Positions 10,147 through 21,905 of a stretch of DNA of 64,000 nucleotides are shown here, piece after piece (positions within the stretch are counted from its first letter, which is position 1; the number at the start of each line of letters is the position of its first letter). The notes under the pieces are model-generated. The model was not told the DNA's origin and ran no database searches. It was given only the letters and a program-made list of their open reading frames with translations. The DNA comes from Locusta migratoria. Taxonomy: Eukaryota; Arthropoda; Insecta; Orthoptera; Acrididae. Made by a program: the position numbers and the translations under genes. Location of the stretch: the NCBI GenBank assembly GCA_026315105.1, contig CM048747.1, positions 277,527,491 to 277,591,490 of the forward strand, written 5' to 3'.

Positions 10147-10939
10147 CAATATGTACCTTTTTAAAGTTAATTTCTTCCAACTTTTCCCCTTTTCTTCTCT
10201 CCTTAGAAGGTATATTAGCAGGCTGCGATCCCAAGTGTGATGTCTGTTCTTTCGAAAGAACAGACATCACATCAATATAAGTATATAGACCACAGGGTCT
10301 CTATACAGCTATCCTGTATATCACTGCTTCTCAGTGCAACATGTGTGATGTAAATGTTTTTATATGTGACGTGCTTTGGCTGGCTTTAGTTATGACACAA
10401 CACGATTTTATTTTATAATTTTAATGCTGTATGGTGGGCTGCTGTTACATGAGAGGTGGAGAAGAAAATAAGGGCTGAAGATGACAATTTAGCATTGTCG
10501 AAATCGGTCAAATAAAGATTTGAAAACATTTATCTAGGGCTATTTTCAGAACATATAACAAATTTAGATCGCCCTCCGAGCTGAATAATGTCAAGCATAT
10601 ACAACATTTATTTTAGAATCAATAATAATAATATGCGATGACAGTGAAGAAGTATTTGTTTGTTTGTTACCAGTGGGTTGAAAATTCATTTGTTTTGGGG
10701 TGGGGGCGGGGTAATTAACAATAACATTTAGTGCTTTTTTTCTTTGCTTTAGTCTAATATTTATATCTATACTACCTGTATGTTGAATTTCAGCTGTCTG
10801 AGCGTGGGATCACTAGATGTTCGTATTTTGTTTCTTGCCAAGCTTAAACATGGACGCATGTAGGTGACTAAAATAAGAAAAGAAAATACGTTTCAATTCC
10901 GCTTCCATACCAGCCTGTTACATTGCGTATTCACAAAAA

Positions 10940-10942
<3 letters not shown>
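10147..10942. repeat. Unassigned, with a 36-bp perfect palindrome
   Basis: Positions 10236-10271 form a perfect palindrome centred on TTCGAA (arms TGTGATGTCTGTTCTTTC). At 10475-10530 there is a further arm-like piece, 'GTCGAAATCGGTC', resembling foldback arms. No genes seen. Confidence 0.5.

Positions 10943-10992
<50 letters not shown>
10943..10992. repeat. Poly(A) run
   Basis: An uninterrupted run of 50 A. It could be the tail of a retroposed sequence on the plus strand, but nothing upstream is recognisable as one. Confidence 0.9.
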
Positions 10993-10993
<1 letters not shown>

Positions 10994-11401
10994 AAGAAGT
11001 CAAGAAGCAATTCTTTGTAATGTACAAACTGATGAAATTTCGTTTGTCGAATTACCGCATGACCGGCAAAGCAAAATCACCTGCAAAACATATGAATGAG
11101 CAGGCATGTACTGTTCTATGCTCAGAGACCAGAGTTATTCATTTAGGTTGTATAGAGGTCGCTGGTTTAACATAAACAATGTTTCTTTCTTGGCAACGTT
11201 GTCTGGAAAGATAGAGGGGGGGGGGGCGCCATTATGAGTTTTTTTTCCGGTTCGGAAAAATCGTAGGTTCGGGGCTGCCCCCATCAGAAACCATTAACAA
11301 CCTACAGGAGTAAAAACTTTCAGGCATGGCGAAATTGTGATAGTTTTAGGAATATTTTACTTGTTATTGCAATTTTTAGGAGCAGACAGTGACAAAGGGC
11401 T

Positions 11402-11496
11402 TCACCCCAGAGTTGCCAGATCCGAATTTTTTTTTTCGGAAGATGAATCTTAAAAATTTCGGAAGATTAAGTAAAAAACAGTAACCTATGCCAAAT

Positions 11497-11551
<55 letters not shown>

Positions 11552-12165
11552 CAGTTATTTCAGAACTAGGGGAGTGAAATTAAGACAGTCTCTTATAATC
11601 AATTTATTCTTTATTTTTACTGACATTTTTAGATGAAAATATTTATAAACATGACTTACAATTAATTATAAATGTTTTCTTGTTAGAAAAGTAAGTAAAA
11701 GTAAACAGAGCTTTATACAAAGATCACAGAAATAATTTTGCACAAGTCAATACAAATTGGTGTGCTGCAACTAATACTTTCTTTACACTTATGTCTGTAT
11801 GTTGACAGGACTGTCTCACAGATGGCGGTGCATGTTGCGGTTTTCGTGGCGTTACCCACTCTTACATTTAAAAAAATATTGTAGTATTTGTACTGACGTA
11901 GCCCCATCTGTTAGCACGACCTCAGTTTATGCTGTCAAAGTTGTCTCACAGATTGTGTGGTATTTTGAAAAATGAAGTTTGGAAAAATTCGGAAGATACA
12001 CCAGAAATTTCAGCAAGATTGAAAAAAATTTCGGAAGATTCACGTGTAATTTCAGGAGAATTCGGAAAATTTCGGAAGATTCACTCAGAGTTTAATATTT
12101 TCTGGAATAATTAAAAAATAGGAAGATCTTCGATTTTTCGGAGGATCTGTTTTCAGGGGGTTCTT
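11402..12165. repeat. Possible TIR element rich in TTCGGAAGATT motifs
   Basis: The left end contains CCAGATCCGAATTTTTTT. The right end, read on the other strand, contains CAGATCCTCCGAAAAAT. The motif TTCGGAAGAT recurs near both ends (about 11438, 11458, 11989, 12033, 12073). The arrangement suggests subterminal transposase-binding repeats of a non-autonomous transposon, but the ends and target duplication are not fixed. Confidence 0.35.
11501..11548. repeat. (GA)n microsatellite
   Basis: 48 bp of perfect GA dinucleotide repeat. Confidence 0.95.
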
Positions 12166-12184
12166 TGATGATACTGATCATTAT

Positions 12185-14389
12185 TTAATCTGCAGTGAAA
12201 TTGGTTTTGTAAGGCCGAAATAGTAGAAAGTCAGGTCCATGTGTAGAAGGATAAGAGTGAAAAAGCTTAAAGACAAGGAAATTAGGCACAAATACATAAC
12301 AAGGAACTCGGAAAGGTACCAATTAGTTGAACGTAATGATTTACAGTCACTGTAAAGGGAATGGTCAAGGTACAGACACACACTACTGGAAGCAGCTAGA
12401 GAATATCTTGGAACAGTAGTGTGTAAAGACCAGAAGCAGACACCTTGGTGGAATAACACAGTCAAGGCAGCCTGTAAAAAGAAAAAGTAGGCATTTCAAA
12501 AATGGCTCCATACTAGAAATCAGGTAGGTAGAGAAAGTTATGTTGAAGAAAGAAACAAAGCCAAATGGATAATTGCAGACTCAAAGCAGAAATCATGGGA
12601 AGACTTTGGAAATAAGCTAGAAACTCTGGGTCAAGCCGCGGTAAAACAATTTTGGAGCGTAATCAGCAATCTTTGAAAGGGGGGAAGAAGCAATTAACAA
12701 ATTTTTTGGACAAGTCAGGAAAGCTGCTAGTCTATCCTGTGTATGCCCTGAGCAGATGGAGGGAATATTTTGAAGAAATGCTCAATGTAGGTGAAACGTT
12801 CAATGATGTGTCAGATTTTCAGGTACAGTGGGACAGAAACGACAATGGAAACAGGATGTCATTTGAGGAAGTGGAGTAAATGGTCAGTAGATTACAGTGC
12901 AATAAAGCGGCTGGGGTGGACGAAATTAAGCCGGAACTCGTAAAATACAGTGGAATATCAGGTCTTAAATGGTTACACGGGATATTTGAGAAGGCGTGGG
13001 AATCGGAACAGGTTCCGTCTGACTGGACGAAAGCGGTAATCACGACAATTGTCAAACATGGAAACAGAAAAGATTGTATCAACTATCGAGGTATCTCTTT
13101 AATTAGTGTTGAAGGCAAAATATTCTCAGGTATTGTTGAAAGGAGAGTGCGAGTATTAATTGAGGACAAGTTGGATGAAAATCAGTGTGGGTTTAGGCAT
13201 CTTAGATGTTTAGCTTACGGCAGGTAATGGAAAAGTGCTATGAGTGGAACAGGGAATTGTATCTATGTTTCATAGATCTAGAACAGGCTTATGACCTTGT
13301 TCCTAGGAGGAAGCTACTGTCAGTTCTACAAGATGGTATAGGAGGCAAACTTCTGCAGGCAATTGAAGAGCTTTACGTAGACTGTCAGGCAGCAGTTTGA
13401 GTAGACGGCAAATTAAGCGCATGGTTCAGGGTAGTTTCAGGGGTAAGACAAGGATGTAATCTGTCGCCACTGTTGTTCATACTATACATGGATCATATGC
13501 TGAAAACAGTAGACTGGCAGGGCGGGATTAAAATAGGTGAAAACAAAATAAGAAGTCTTGCATATGCTGATGACTTAGTTGTAATGGCCGATTCAATTGA
13601 AAGGTTGCAAACTAATATTTCAGTGCTCGAGCAGAGGTGCAAGGACTATGATATGAAGATCAGCATCTCCAAAACGAAAGTAATGTCTGTGGGAAAGAGA
13701 TTTAAACAGATTGAGTGCCAAATAGGAGGAACAACGTTAGAACAGGTAGACAGTTTCAAGTACCTGGTATGTGTTTTCTCACAGGATAGCAACATAGTGA
13801 AAGAACTGGAATCGAGGTGTAGGAAAGCTAATGCAGTGAGTGCTCAGCTAAGATCTACTCCCTTCTACAAGAAGGAAGTAAGTACCAAGACTAAGTTAGC
13901 AGTGCCCCGCTCCATCTTTCGACCAACTTTGTTGTATGGGAGTGAAAGTTGGGTGGATACAGGTTACCTTATTCATAAGGTAGAGGTGACAGATATGAAA
14001 GTAGCAAGAATGATTGTAGGTACTAATGGGAACAATGGCAGGAGGGTGTCCATAATGAGGAAATCAAAGAAAAACTGGGAATGAACACAATAGATGAAGC
14101 CGTTAGAGCGAACAGACTGAGATGGTGGGGTTATGTTACACGCATGGGAGAAGGAAGGTTACCTAAGAGACACATGAGCTCGGCACCGGAGGGTAAGAGG
14201 AGTCAAAGTAGACCAAGAAGAAAGTACTTAGATTCGGTGAAGCATGATTTTGAAGTAAAAGGCATAACATCAGATGAGGCATCAATGTTAGCATTGAATA
14301 TGGGATCATAGAGGAATTGTATTAGAGGTACTATGCTCCAGACTGAACGCTGAAAGGCACAATCAGTCTCTAATGATGATGATGATGAT
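12185..14389 (+). mobile_element. RTE-like non-LTR retrotransposon, 5'-truncated and decayed
   Basis: A reverse transcriptase coding region runs 12650-14310 and ends in a short tandem repeat (ATG)n at 14373-14389. RTE-clade LINEs typically end in such trinucleotide repeats rather than poly(A). The piece between endonuclease and RT is partly readable from about 12190 and no endonuclease is present, so the copy is 5'-truncated. No target duplication was identified. Confidence 0.75.
12652..14311 (+). pseudogene. Reverse transcriptase of the RTE-like LINE
   Basis: The product is scattered over five frame pieces (12652-12879, 12880-13227, 13206-13400, 13473-14084, 14081-14311), broken by stops at 12877 and 13398 and by frameshifts. 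Recognisable blocks are NKAAGVDEI, an INYRGISLI stretch, motif A as FIDLEQAYDLVPR, QGCNLSPLLF, and catalytic YADD in SLAYADDLVVMADS. The C-terminal block RLRWWGYVTRMGEGRLPK is typical of RTE/BovB-like proteins. The catalytic residues survive but the reading frame does not. Confidence 0.8.
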
Positions 14390-14421
14390 CTGGCTTCACC
14401 CCGTCACCTGCAGCAGTTAGC

Positions 14422-14690
14422 ATAGGGGTACAACCAGGATTTTGGTCTGGAGGGGGTGGAAGGGGGCTGTTTATAAAAATATTGTATCCTAGAGTCGCTT
14501 CTACATTTTCTTAAGTGAGGAACGGTACTTTCTGTCTTTTGTTTGTCACTCTATTGTAGTAAGTGCTACAGTAATGTCACCGTTCTATGTGCCTACCTCT
14601 CCCTCACTTTTTTATTTTGAGAAATAGATTTCTGGAGGCTGCAGTCCGATAGCACAACCCTCCACCCCCCTCCTGGATACGAACCTTAGT
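14422..14690. repeat. Possible small hAT-like MITE
   Basis: The left end, GGGGTACAACCAGGA with a G-rich stretch, mirrors the right end (on the other strand GGTTCGTATCCAGGAG). Flanks GTTAGCAT and GTTAACAC are only partly alike. The call is weak. Confidence 0.3.
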
Positions 14691-14729
14691 TAACACCTTG
14701 GTGGAAGGCTCAGAACAGACAGCATTAAC

Positions 14730-15703
14730 GGTATATTACACGGAGCGTATTTGGTCGCTGGTCGCTGGCGTTTGTTGCCGCTCGGCGCGCAGGCGAATTC
14801 AGACGCTAGCGTCTTCGTAAAAACAATTGAAACACGACGTAGCATATGACATTGTTTTCGAGGTTAGGTGATACCAAACAGGTCTGTTGTCCACCAAACA
14901 AAATATGAAGTGGAATTGTAATCAAATTTTTAATAAAAGTTTTGGAAATTTATCAAAGTTTTCCAGTATTACGGGGCATTAAAAATAAGGATTATTTAAA
15001 TACTAAACCTAAAGACACTCAATTTAACCAAACTGTTTGACGAATTTATGTCCAGGACTTGTGCAATAAACTTTGAGATAGAAGACTGGATTATTCGAAA
15101 CAGGTATTCAAGTGTTTTAAAGCTATCATCTGTTGCCAAACAACGCAGTGGAACTTCCAATATAGTTCTTGTCGAGATCGCTTACCCCATGACGGTATTC
15201 TGTTTCCTTATTTTATCCTCTCCATTCCAGCAATGTATCAAAATTTTCTGATGTCATCCTCATATTTCTGTTGGCAGAAGGATCTTCATACGATAATTCT
15301 CTCGAAAAATTTGCAGAAGCACCATATTTAGCCCTCCTCGGAATCCACCTTCTTATCCATTTTATTTTATTTTTGCTACTTTTCAGTTTTGCTTTTGGTA
15401 GATTAATCGTCTTTTTAAGACTGTTGCAAGAAACACAACGCCAGCATTTATTATTTCTCTCGACATTTTGACTCGACTGGTGGCTACTTTATACGCTTCT
15501 GTATATGAAACGGGGCGACCAACACTTGAGAGGGACCGAAAATGCAAGCGACCAGCGTCTAAAGTAGCGCACCCTTCAAATTTAGACGCTCGCGTTTCCG
15601 AGCAACGACTTTGTTCGCTATCCTTGTTTACACGGAGCGAATTTAGCAGCTGCATCCAAATACGCCAGCGACTAGCGACCAAATACGTTCCGTGTAATAT
15701 ACC
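14730..15703. mobile_element. 974-bp TIR DNA transposon (non-autonomous)
   Basis: The left terminus GGTATATTACACGGAGCGTA and the right terminus are inverted repeats over 42 bp with two mismatches (14730-14771, 15662-15703). A second partial inverted copy of CACGGAGCG lies inside near 15629. No transposase is recognised; a minus-strand frame near 15383-15500 has a basic segment (LKRRLIYQKQN) but no family motif. A target duplication is not obvious, so the superfamily is unassigned. Confidence 0.75.
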
Positions 15704-16229
15704 CCGCTCTGCGCTACTATGACCATTCTGCTGGTTGATGTACGTGAGCGACACCTTTGTCATATGCCCACCCAGGAAAGCAGAACTACATAGATTCGAC
15801 AATATAAATAGAAATCAACAGATCGTTTCCTTTTCCAGATGTGGAAATGTACTAAATATCTAACAACACAATTGGACACAAGATCTACAGAAAACAGAGC
15901 AACACCAATAGGTACCTATAGATGGAGTCTCACCAACATACAAAACACAAAAGAACACTGTACTATGTACACTGATATCACACACTCACAGGTTTAGTGA
16001 CGTCGATCACTTACAAAATTAACAATGTCAGTTCAAGCCTACATTTCTTGTGAATGAGCATCAGGGCCACACAATAAACCAATAGCTACAACAAAGGTAA
16101 GACTGTCATAGATACAGAAGAAACTCTTCACGTTGCTTGCATAACATATGTGTGAGCCAGCAACGTAAATATATGTAAGGTGCTGCATTAGAAAGGAATT
16201 ATACGAATATTCCATAGTGACCCCAAGAT
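15704..16229. other. Unassigned
   Basis: No supportable feature. It may contain decayed upstream coding of the GIY-YIG fragment that follows, but no RT motif is readable. Confidence 0.4.
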
Positions 16230-16261
16230 TTGCGATACTTGGAGGCCCGCGAACGATCCTG

Positions 16262-16530
16262 AAGATGCACTTCACATCACTGATGTCTATGTTGGTGAAA
16301 ATGGGAGACCTATTAGCATTCGCGTTTTAGAGCATGAACGTTACATACGACTGGGAGAGCAACAAGTCAGCTGTGGCAGAACACACCATGAAATCGGCAG
16401 TTCCGTCAATTTTCAAGAACCTTGCTCATGGATGCAGCAACAGAAAACAAAGACGCTATCAAATAATTAAACGGCTTAACAGCATGAGTAGAGAAGATGA
16501 CTAAAAGCTACCTTTGGCCTGGCTGCCAGG
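16262..16530 (+). pseudogene. GIY-YIG endonuclease-like fragment (Penelope-like?)
   Basis: The plus strand reads VYVGENGRPISIRVLEHERY and on to IRLGEQQVSCGRT. This matches the GIY-YIG pattern of Penelope-like and related retroelements (VYIGE-GR---R--EH---IRLG---SAVAEH). Downstream, INSMSREDDYKL-PLAWLP resembles the usual C-terminal tail apart from a stop. The conserved histidines of SAVAEH are replaced. It is a short relic with no RT nearby. Confidence 0.5.
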
Positions 16531-19500
16531 AATAGCAGGCCAGTGGAAAGCATGTGAATACCAGCCAGTAGCACCACCTACCCAGGCTAAACAGCAGGAA
16601 CAGCAGTCACAAGGAAACTGCCATGGCATCTCAGTATTTCGCGACAGGAAAATACTACTTCTGGGTACAAGCTGTTGATTTGCTGTTGTCTTCCAATTAG
16701 CTACAAAAGTTGTCACTAGAGTAGTAAAATCAACAGCTGCCAATTTGCTGTCGTGCACAAATCACCTCCCATGCCTATCAAGTAAGAAAGCTCAGTAGAT
16801 CCTAGATATCTGACATTGGTAGTAATAGCTAACCGAATTGACAGTATACAGTTTGTTTCCACGTAGAGAGTGCAAAAATTTAACAGGACATGAAGGATAT
16901 CCACTGAACAATTTGAGGAAGGAAACCTGGGGTCAGAGAAACCAGCTTAAGAATGCGTTTAAAGACGGCGGTTTGTCCGCTGCGGAGGTACCGCAGAAAT
17001 TTTGCGAAGGATCCGCATGTCAGAACATAGCAAGCGGTTCAGCCACAGTGACCTTAGAGACCGTAATCCTGCCTGGCGGGGGAGAACAGTAGAGCCAATT
17101 ATTTTGTGAGTCAAAGAGAGTTCGCTTTATTCCATGAACACTTCTGTGCTGTTCGTAGTTGTATATTATTGAATCGAGAACTTTTTCAAGGTGTGTGCTT
17201 TTGTAGAGGGACATGTTATCTTCAACTACCGTATTACATAAGACAATGAGAATTATATATTCAGGCTAGAGGTGGGCAACTTGCAGCCACGAAGGCATTT
17301 CATTTTGCAGGCCTGGAGTGTTTTGTTGTGATATTCTCAATAGGCTATCGTGTATTTTACTTGTAAATCTGCGTTGCAAACGAGAATTACGAATTATCAT
17401 TTACATCAAAATGTTAAAAAGTTTTTAATTATCACGAAAGCTGATTTTTAAATTTCCATGGGAGCGCAGATTTGATTATCACAGATTTCTTATCAAAATC
17501 GAACTACCGCTTTTTAATTCAATCATCGTTTTTACAGGAATGCAGAAATATGAGCGATCTCTTAAGCTTATCTATTTATAGAACACTACTGAACCTGGAA
17601 TTGCTTCGCAATTGCTAATATGGGACTAAATCCGACGGAGAGTTTGAGTAAAAGTTGTCAATGGCCCAGGAGCTTCATTCTGCTTCAGAGATTTGAGCTG
17701 CTTAGTAACACCACTATTAGTAATTACTATGTCAGCTATATATTTCAATGTCAGTCACCAATATTTCTTGATGTTCCTATGTAACCGAATTAAGTCTCCG
17801 GTCTAATCAAAGAGTATTTCTACACGTATTTATTTATTTATTTCATTGATATGGTTCACATACCGCAAAAATTCGAGTTACGGATTGCTTCTCTGATAAC
17901 GCTTCAGAAGTTATTGAAAGCTTCACAGACTGCCTTTCTGACTGCCATCCGTGTTTCGATCCGCATTTCCCCATCTTAATCATAAAATTTGCGTCATTCC
18001 TATTTTATAGAATATGTAGATTCTTAAGAAGTTTACTAATTTTGTTTCTATACCATGGAATACAGTCGTTTGGATTGAAATGTAATGTATAGTACCGTTT
18101 GCTGTTGTATTTCAGGTGAGTCCATTCATTGAAAACCCCTCCCGAAATAATATCCTGGCTACGTGTATGCTTTGAAGAAATGTCTGTACACTGACCTCGT
18201 ACCCATTTAGTTCACGATCGCTGCTTGACATCACCATAAATATTCCGTGCCTGCCACAGTCATGGAAACAATAAAGCCTTGCAGATACAAAATTACTTAG
18301 CAAATGTCTACATGGCTGTACACGAAACCCTAATGAGAGTTTCAACAGATGCGTGTGGCAAAGAGTACCAAAAACTGTGTTTGTTAAATGGATAGTACTC
18401 AAAATAGGTGTGATGGATGCCGTCATCTTTTCAGTGATGGTGTCATTGGCAGTACAAAAGTAATGGATAAAATTAGGCATCTAATCAGGAAATAATATGA
18501 TAGCTGCTCTGACTGCCATAGATCGTCAGGGGCTGGTTGAAGTTGAAAGGGCTGCGGAAGCCACGACTAAAGAGTCCAGAGTAAGGAAAAGACACCTGCA
18601 AAAGTCTGCTGAGGATAAAGAAGCAGCTGGCCAGCAAGATTGTGCAGCTACAGTGATCTGAAAGAGGCATACGCTGAGTAAAAAACACTGTGAACATTCT
18701 TTTCTCATTTTCTCGAAACAACATTTTCAGACATTAGATACATATAGCTTCACAATCATTTTAGCTATCTTCACCAAATTTCTTTCAAGTGAAGAATGGG
18801 ATAGTATCTTTGTATTATGGCTAATACATCGCAGAAATGGTCTATGTTTAGCAGTCTGTATCTAATTGTAACGGTAATTTTATACAAAATAGTAATGTAG
18901 TATAATAAGGATTATTCTATTTCCTCAGATATACTCCAAAATACAAAACTAGGGGCATAATGTGTTCATATGAATGTTGACAGCAGCTTGCCACAGTCTA
19001 AACGCTATTACAACCAGAAGATAGTACAGAGTGGGAACGTGTGTTACAAAACCTTCTTTTAGGGAAAATGTTGTAATTCTTAAACTACAACAAATATTTC
19101 AACAAATTTCTTTTTACACCTTGAGTTAATGTCATTCAGTGTTGGTACAAAACCGCAACTTCCTCCGCATTGTAGATCAAGAGTAATGTGCACTGAAAGC
19201 GAGGTACCGGTACCGTATAAAAATGCAGTCCGTTCATGTCCAGGTCCCCTTAAAAGCCGCAAGGCAGTTCGTAGGGCATATATTTAGATGCCGAGGAAAT
19301 CTATTATGTCCTTTTCAAAGGGAACCATAATAGAATTCGCTTTGATATAATTAGGAAAACAATGAAAAATCGAAATCAAGATGTCAGCACGAAGGTCTGG
19401 TCGCGCTGCCGCTGAATGCGAGTGAAGTGTTGTGACCACTGCGTCATCTCGCTAGGTCAACTCGCATCTTATTGTTCAGGGCACTGTTAATAATGCGCCT

Positions 19501-19864
19501 GACACTGGCTCTATAGCAGGTTTCAAGAGGCCACAACTCTTATTACTTTGCAGGCCACAAGTCGCCTCTTGACATTTAGCAGTGATTTATAAATAGCCTT
19601 GGAAATCAGGCAGTAGCCTGCAACGGCCGTAGCAGAGCAGAGGATGCGCTAACATCCTGCAGGAATCGTGTCCGGGGCTGAGAGCTCGTCTAAATTATAT
19701 GCATTCGTGGCCCTTGAATAAGATCGAATGACTCCTTCTTTATTAGACTTTAAGTACAAAGATTACCTGCGCATCGTGGAGCAGTTTTACAATACGCAAA
19801 CACAAAACGTAACGTGCTCCTCCTTCGGTGAAGGCGAATCGTTACATTACACTTCTAGCGTCTA
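16531..19864. other. Unassigned 3.3-kb stretch
   Basis: No domain, paired terminus or tRNA-like head found. At 17267 there is a hAT-like start TAGAGGTGGGCAACTTGCAG, and near 19550 a sequence resembling its inverse (GGCCACAAGTCGCCTCTT), but the flanks do not form a target duplication. A short TATT array lies at 17829-17842. Confidence 0.4.
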
Positions 19865-19877
19865 CTTTGAGTGGTTT

Positions 19878-20066
19878 CAAAAATGTTCAAATGTTTGTTA
19901 AGCTTATGGGACTTAACTACGGGGTCATCAGTCCCTAAACTTACAAACTACTTACGAACTAGGACGGCACAAATATCCATGCCCGAGGGGGGATTCGAAC
20001 CCCCGACCGTAGTGGCCGTGCTGACCGTGACTGGAGCGCCTCAGTCACCTCGGCCACCGCGGCCGG
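19878..20066 (-). repeat. tRNA-derived SINE, complete copy
   Basis: A 189-bp copy, minus orientation. The head CCGGCCGCGGTGGCCGAGG and the B box GGGGTTCGAATCCCCC are followed by ATGGATATTTGTGCCGTCC and the tail GGGACTGATGACC...TTGAACATTTTTG. It is flanked by a perfect 13-bp target duplication (19865-19877 and 20067-20079, CTTTGAGTGGTTT), showing LINE-mediated insertion. The A box TGGCCGAG suggests descent from a class II (Leu/Ser-type) tRNA. Confidence 0.92.
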
Positions 20067-20079
20067 CTTTGAGTGGTTT

Positions 20080-20779
20080 ACTTGAAGGGATGGCGAGGAG
20101 CAACGTGACTGTGGCGGACACATCCTCTAGATTCAAATTACTCCGATTTTATGCCGGATAAATGTAAAACAGGGAGAGTACGCGAATAATATGCCTAACC
20201 GAAAGGAGGGGAGTACGAACATCGGTACTGCATTATCTTATACGTTGCAGCGACGAACCAAGAGGCGTTATAAAATACATTAAAGAATAAACACTGAAAT
20301 ATGTGGGACTAATAACCATGATACAGGGTGACACAGAAAAACGGGAACATTTCCATAATCCAATAAAACTACAATGTAATTGTAACTAATTGTTGTTCTT
20401 TATTCGTTTGTGTTTGCTGTTCCTTTCTTGTCGGTTGTGCGAAGTTTTGCAGTGTGTCCTATCTTTTGTTGCCACTTGTAAGTTAGGTTGGAGGTGAGAG
20501 ATGAGCAGAAAAATAACAAACTATTTTACTTGTAAAGTAAGAAGGCGTGAACCTACAGCAGCCATGAATTCAAGACAGTTTGTAAACTGTTGTAATGTTA
20601 TTAATGTTAGTTACACTGTAGTTTATTACTTAAATAAATTTTCAGCTGTATTCAAAATTGGTTCAGTTGAAGCGCAGGACACCACCCATCATCTTTACCA
20701 TTTCGGGAGCCAAGCAAGGTTAAGAAAGATTTTTATAGTGTAGTTTTTATTACTGTCGATGATGGTGTAGAATGTAGAT
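20080..20779. other. Unassigned
   Basis: No recognisable gene. It precedes the Tc1 relic, whose left terminal repeat should lie here but was not found. Confidence 0.4.
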
Positions 20780-21903
20780 GATTGACCGGCGTTGCCTGGC
20801 GAAACATTCTTGTGATGCCTCGTGTAAGGAGGAGAAATGCGTACCATCACGTGTCTGACTTTGATAAAGGATGGATTGTAACCTATCGCATCGCGACGTT
20901 GCTGCTCGCGTTGGTCGCGATCCAATGACTGTTAGCAGAATATGGTATCAGTGGGTTCAGGAGGGCTATACGGAACGCCGTGCTGGATCCCAACGGCCTC
21001 GTATCACTAGCAGTCGAGATGACAGACATCTTATCCGTATGGCTGTAATGGATTATGCAGCCACGTCTCGATCTCTGAGTCAACAGATGGCGACGTTTGT
21101 AAGACAACAACCATCTGCACGAACAGTTCGACGACGTTTGCAGCAGCATGGACTATCAGCTTGGAGACCATGGCTGCGGTTACCCTTGACGCTGCATCAC
21201 AGACAGGAGCGCCTGCGTTGGTGTACGCAACGACGAACTTGGGTGCACGGATGAATCCATGTTGTGTTTACAGCATCATGACGTGTTTGGCGACATCGCG
21301 GTGAACGCACATTGGAAGCGTGTATTCGTCATCGCCATACTGGCGTATCACCCGGCGTGATGGTACGGGGTGCCATTGGTTACACGTCTCGGTCACCTGT
21401 CGTTCGCATCGGCGGCACTTTGAACAGTGGCCATTACATTTCAGATGTGTTACGACCCGAGGCTCTACCCTTCATTCTATCCCTGCAAAACCTTACATTT
21501 CAGCAGGATAATGCACGACCGTACGGGCCTTTCTGGATACGGAAAATGTTCGACTGATGCGCTGGCCAGCACATTCTCCAGATCTCTCACCAATTGAATG
21601 GTGACCGAGGAACAGGCTCGTCACAATACGCCTCTCACTCCTATTGATGAACTGTAGTATCGCGTTGAAGCTGCATGGATATCTGTACCTGTACACGCCA
21701 TCCAATCTCTGCTCGACGCAATGACCAGGCGTATCAAGGCGGTTATTACGGCCAGCGGTGGTTGTTCTGGGTACAGGATCTATGCACCCAGATTGCGTGA
21801 AAATGTAATGACATGTCATTTCTAGTATAATATATTTGTCCAATGAATACCCGTTTATCATCTGCATTTCTTCTTGATGTAGCAATTTTAATGGCCAATA
21901 GTG
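20780..21903 (+). mobile_element. Tc1-like DNA transposon, left end missing
   Basis: The transposase coding region is followed by a right end reading (minus strand) CACTATTGGCCATTAAAATT and bordered by TA (21904-21905), as expected for Tc1/mariner. The corresponding left terminus is absent, so the copy is truncated. The end and the transposase look like a Tc1 family that I recall as widespread in arthropods, which hints at horizontal spread (inference). Confidence 0.75.
20815..21778 (+). pseudogene. Tc1-like transposase, DD34E type, broken
   Basis: It begins at ATG 20815 with MPRVRRRNAYHHVSDFDKGW. A small deletion then shifts the frame into DVAARVGRDPMTVSRIWYQW, the helix-turn-helix DNA-binding region. 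A second helix (ARTVRRRLQQHGLSAWRP) precedes a worn first-Asp region near 21250. The second block reads FQQDNARPYGP, with SPIE near 21590. Several stops and frameshifts (for example near 20880 and 21254) rule out function. Confidence 0.8.
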
Positions 21904-21905
21904 TA

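Noticed and set aside
17267..19571. A 2.3-kb hAT element
   Set aside because: The left end looks right (TAGAGGTGGGCAA), but the right candidate is only partly similar and the 8-bp flanks do not match.
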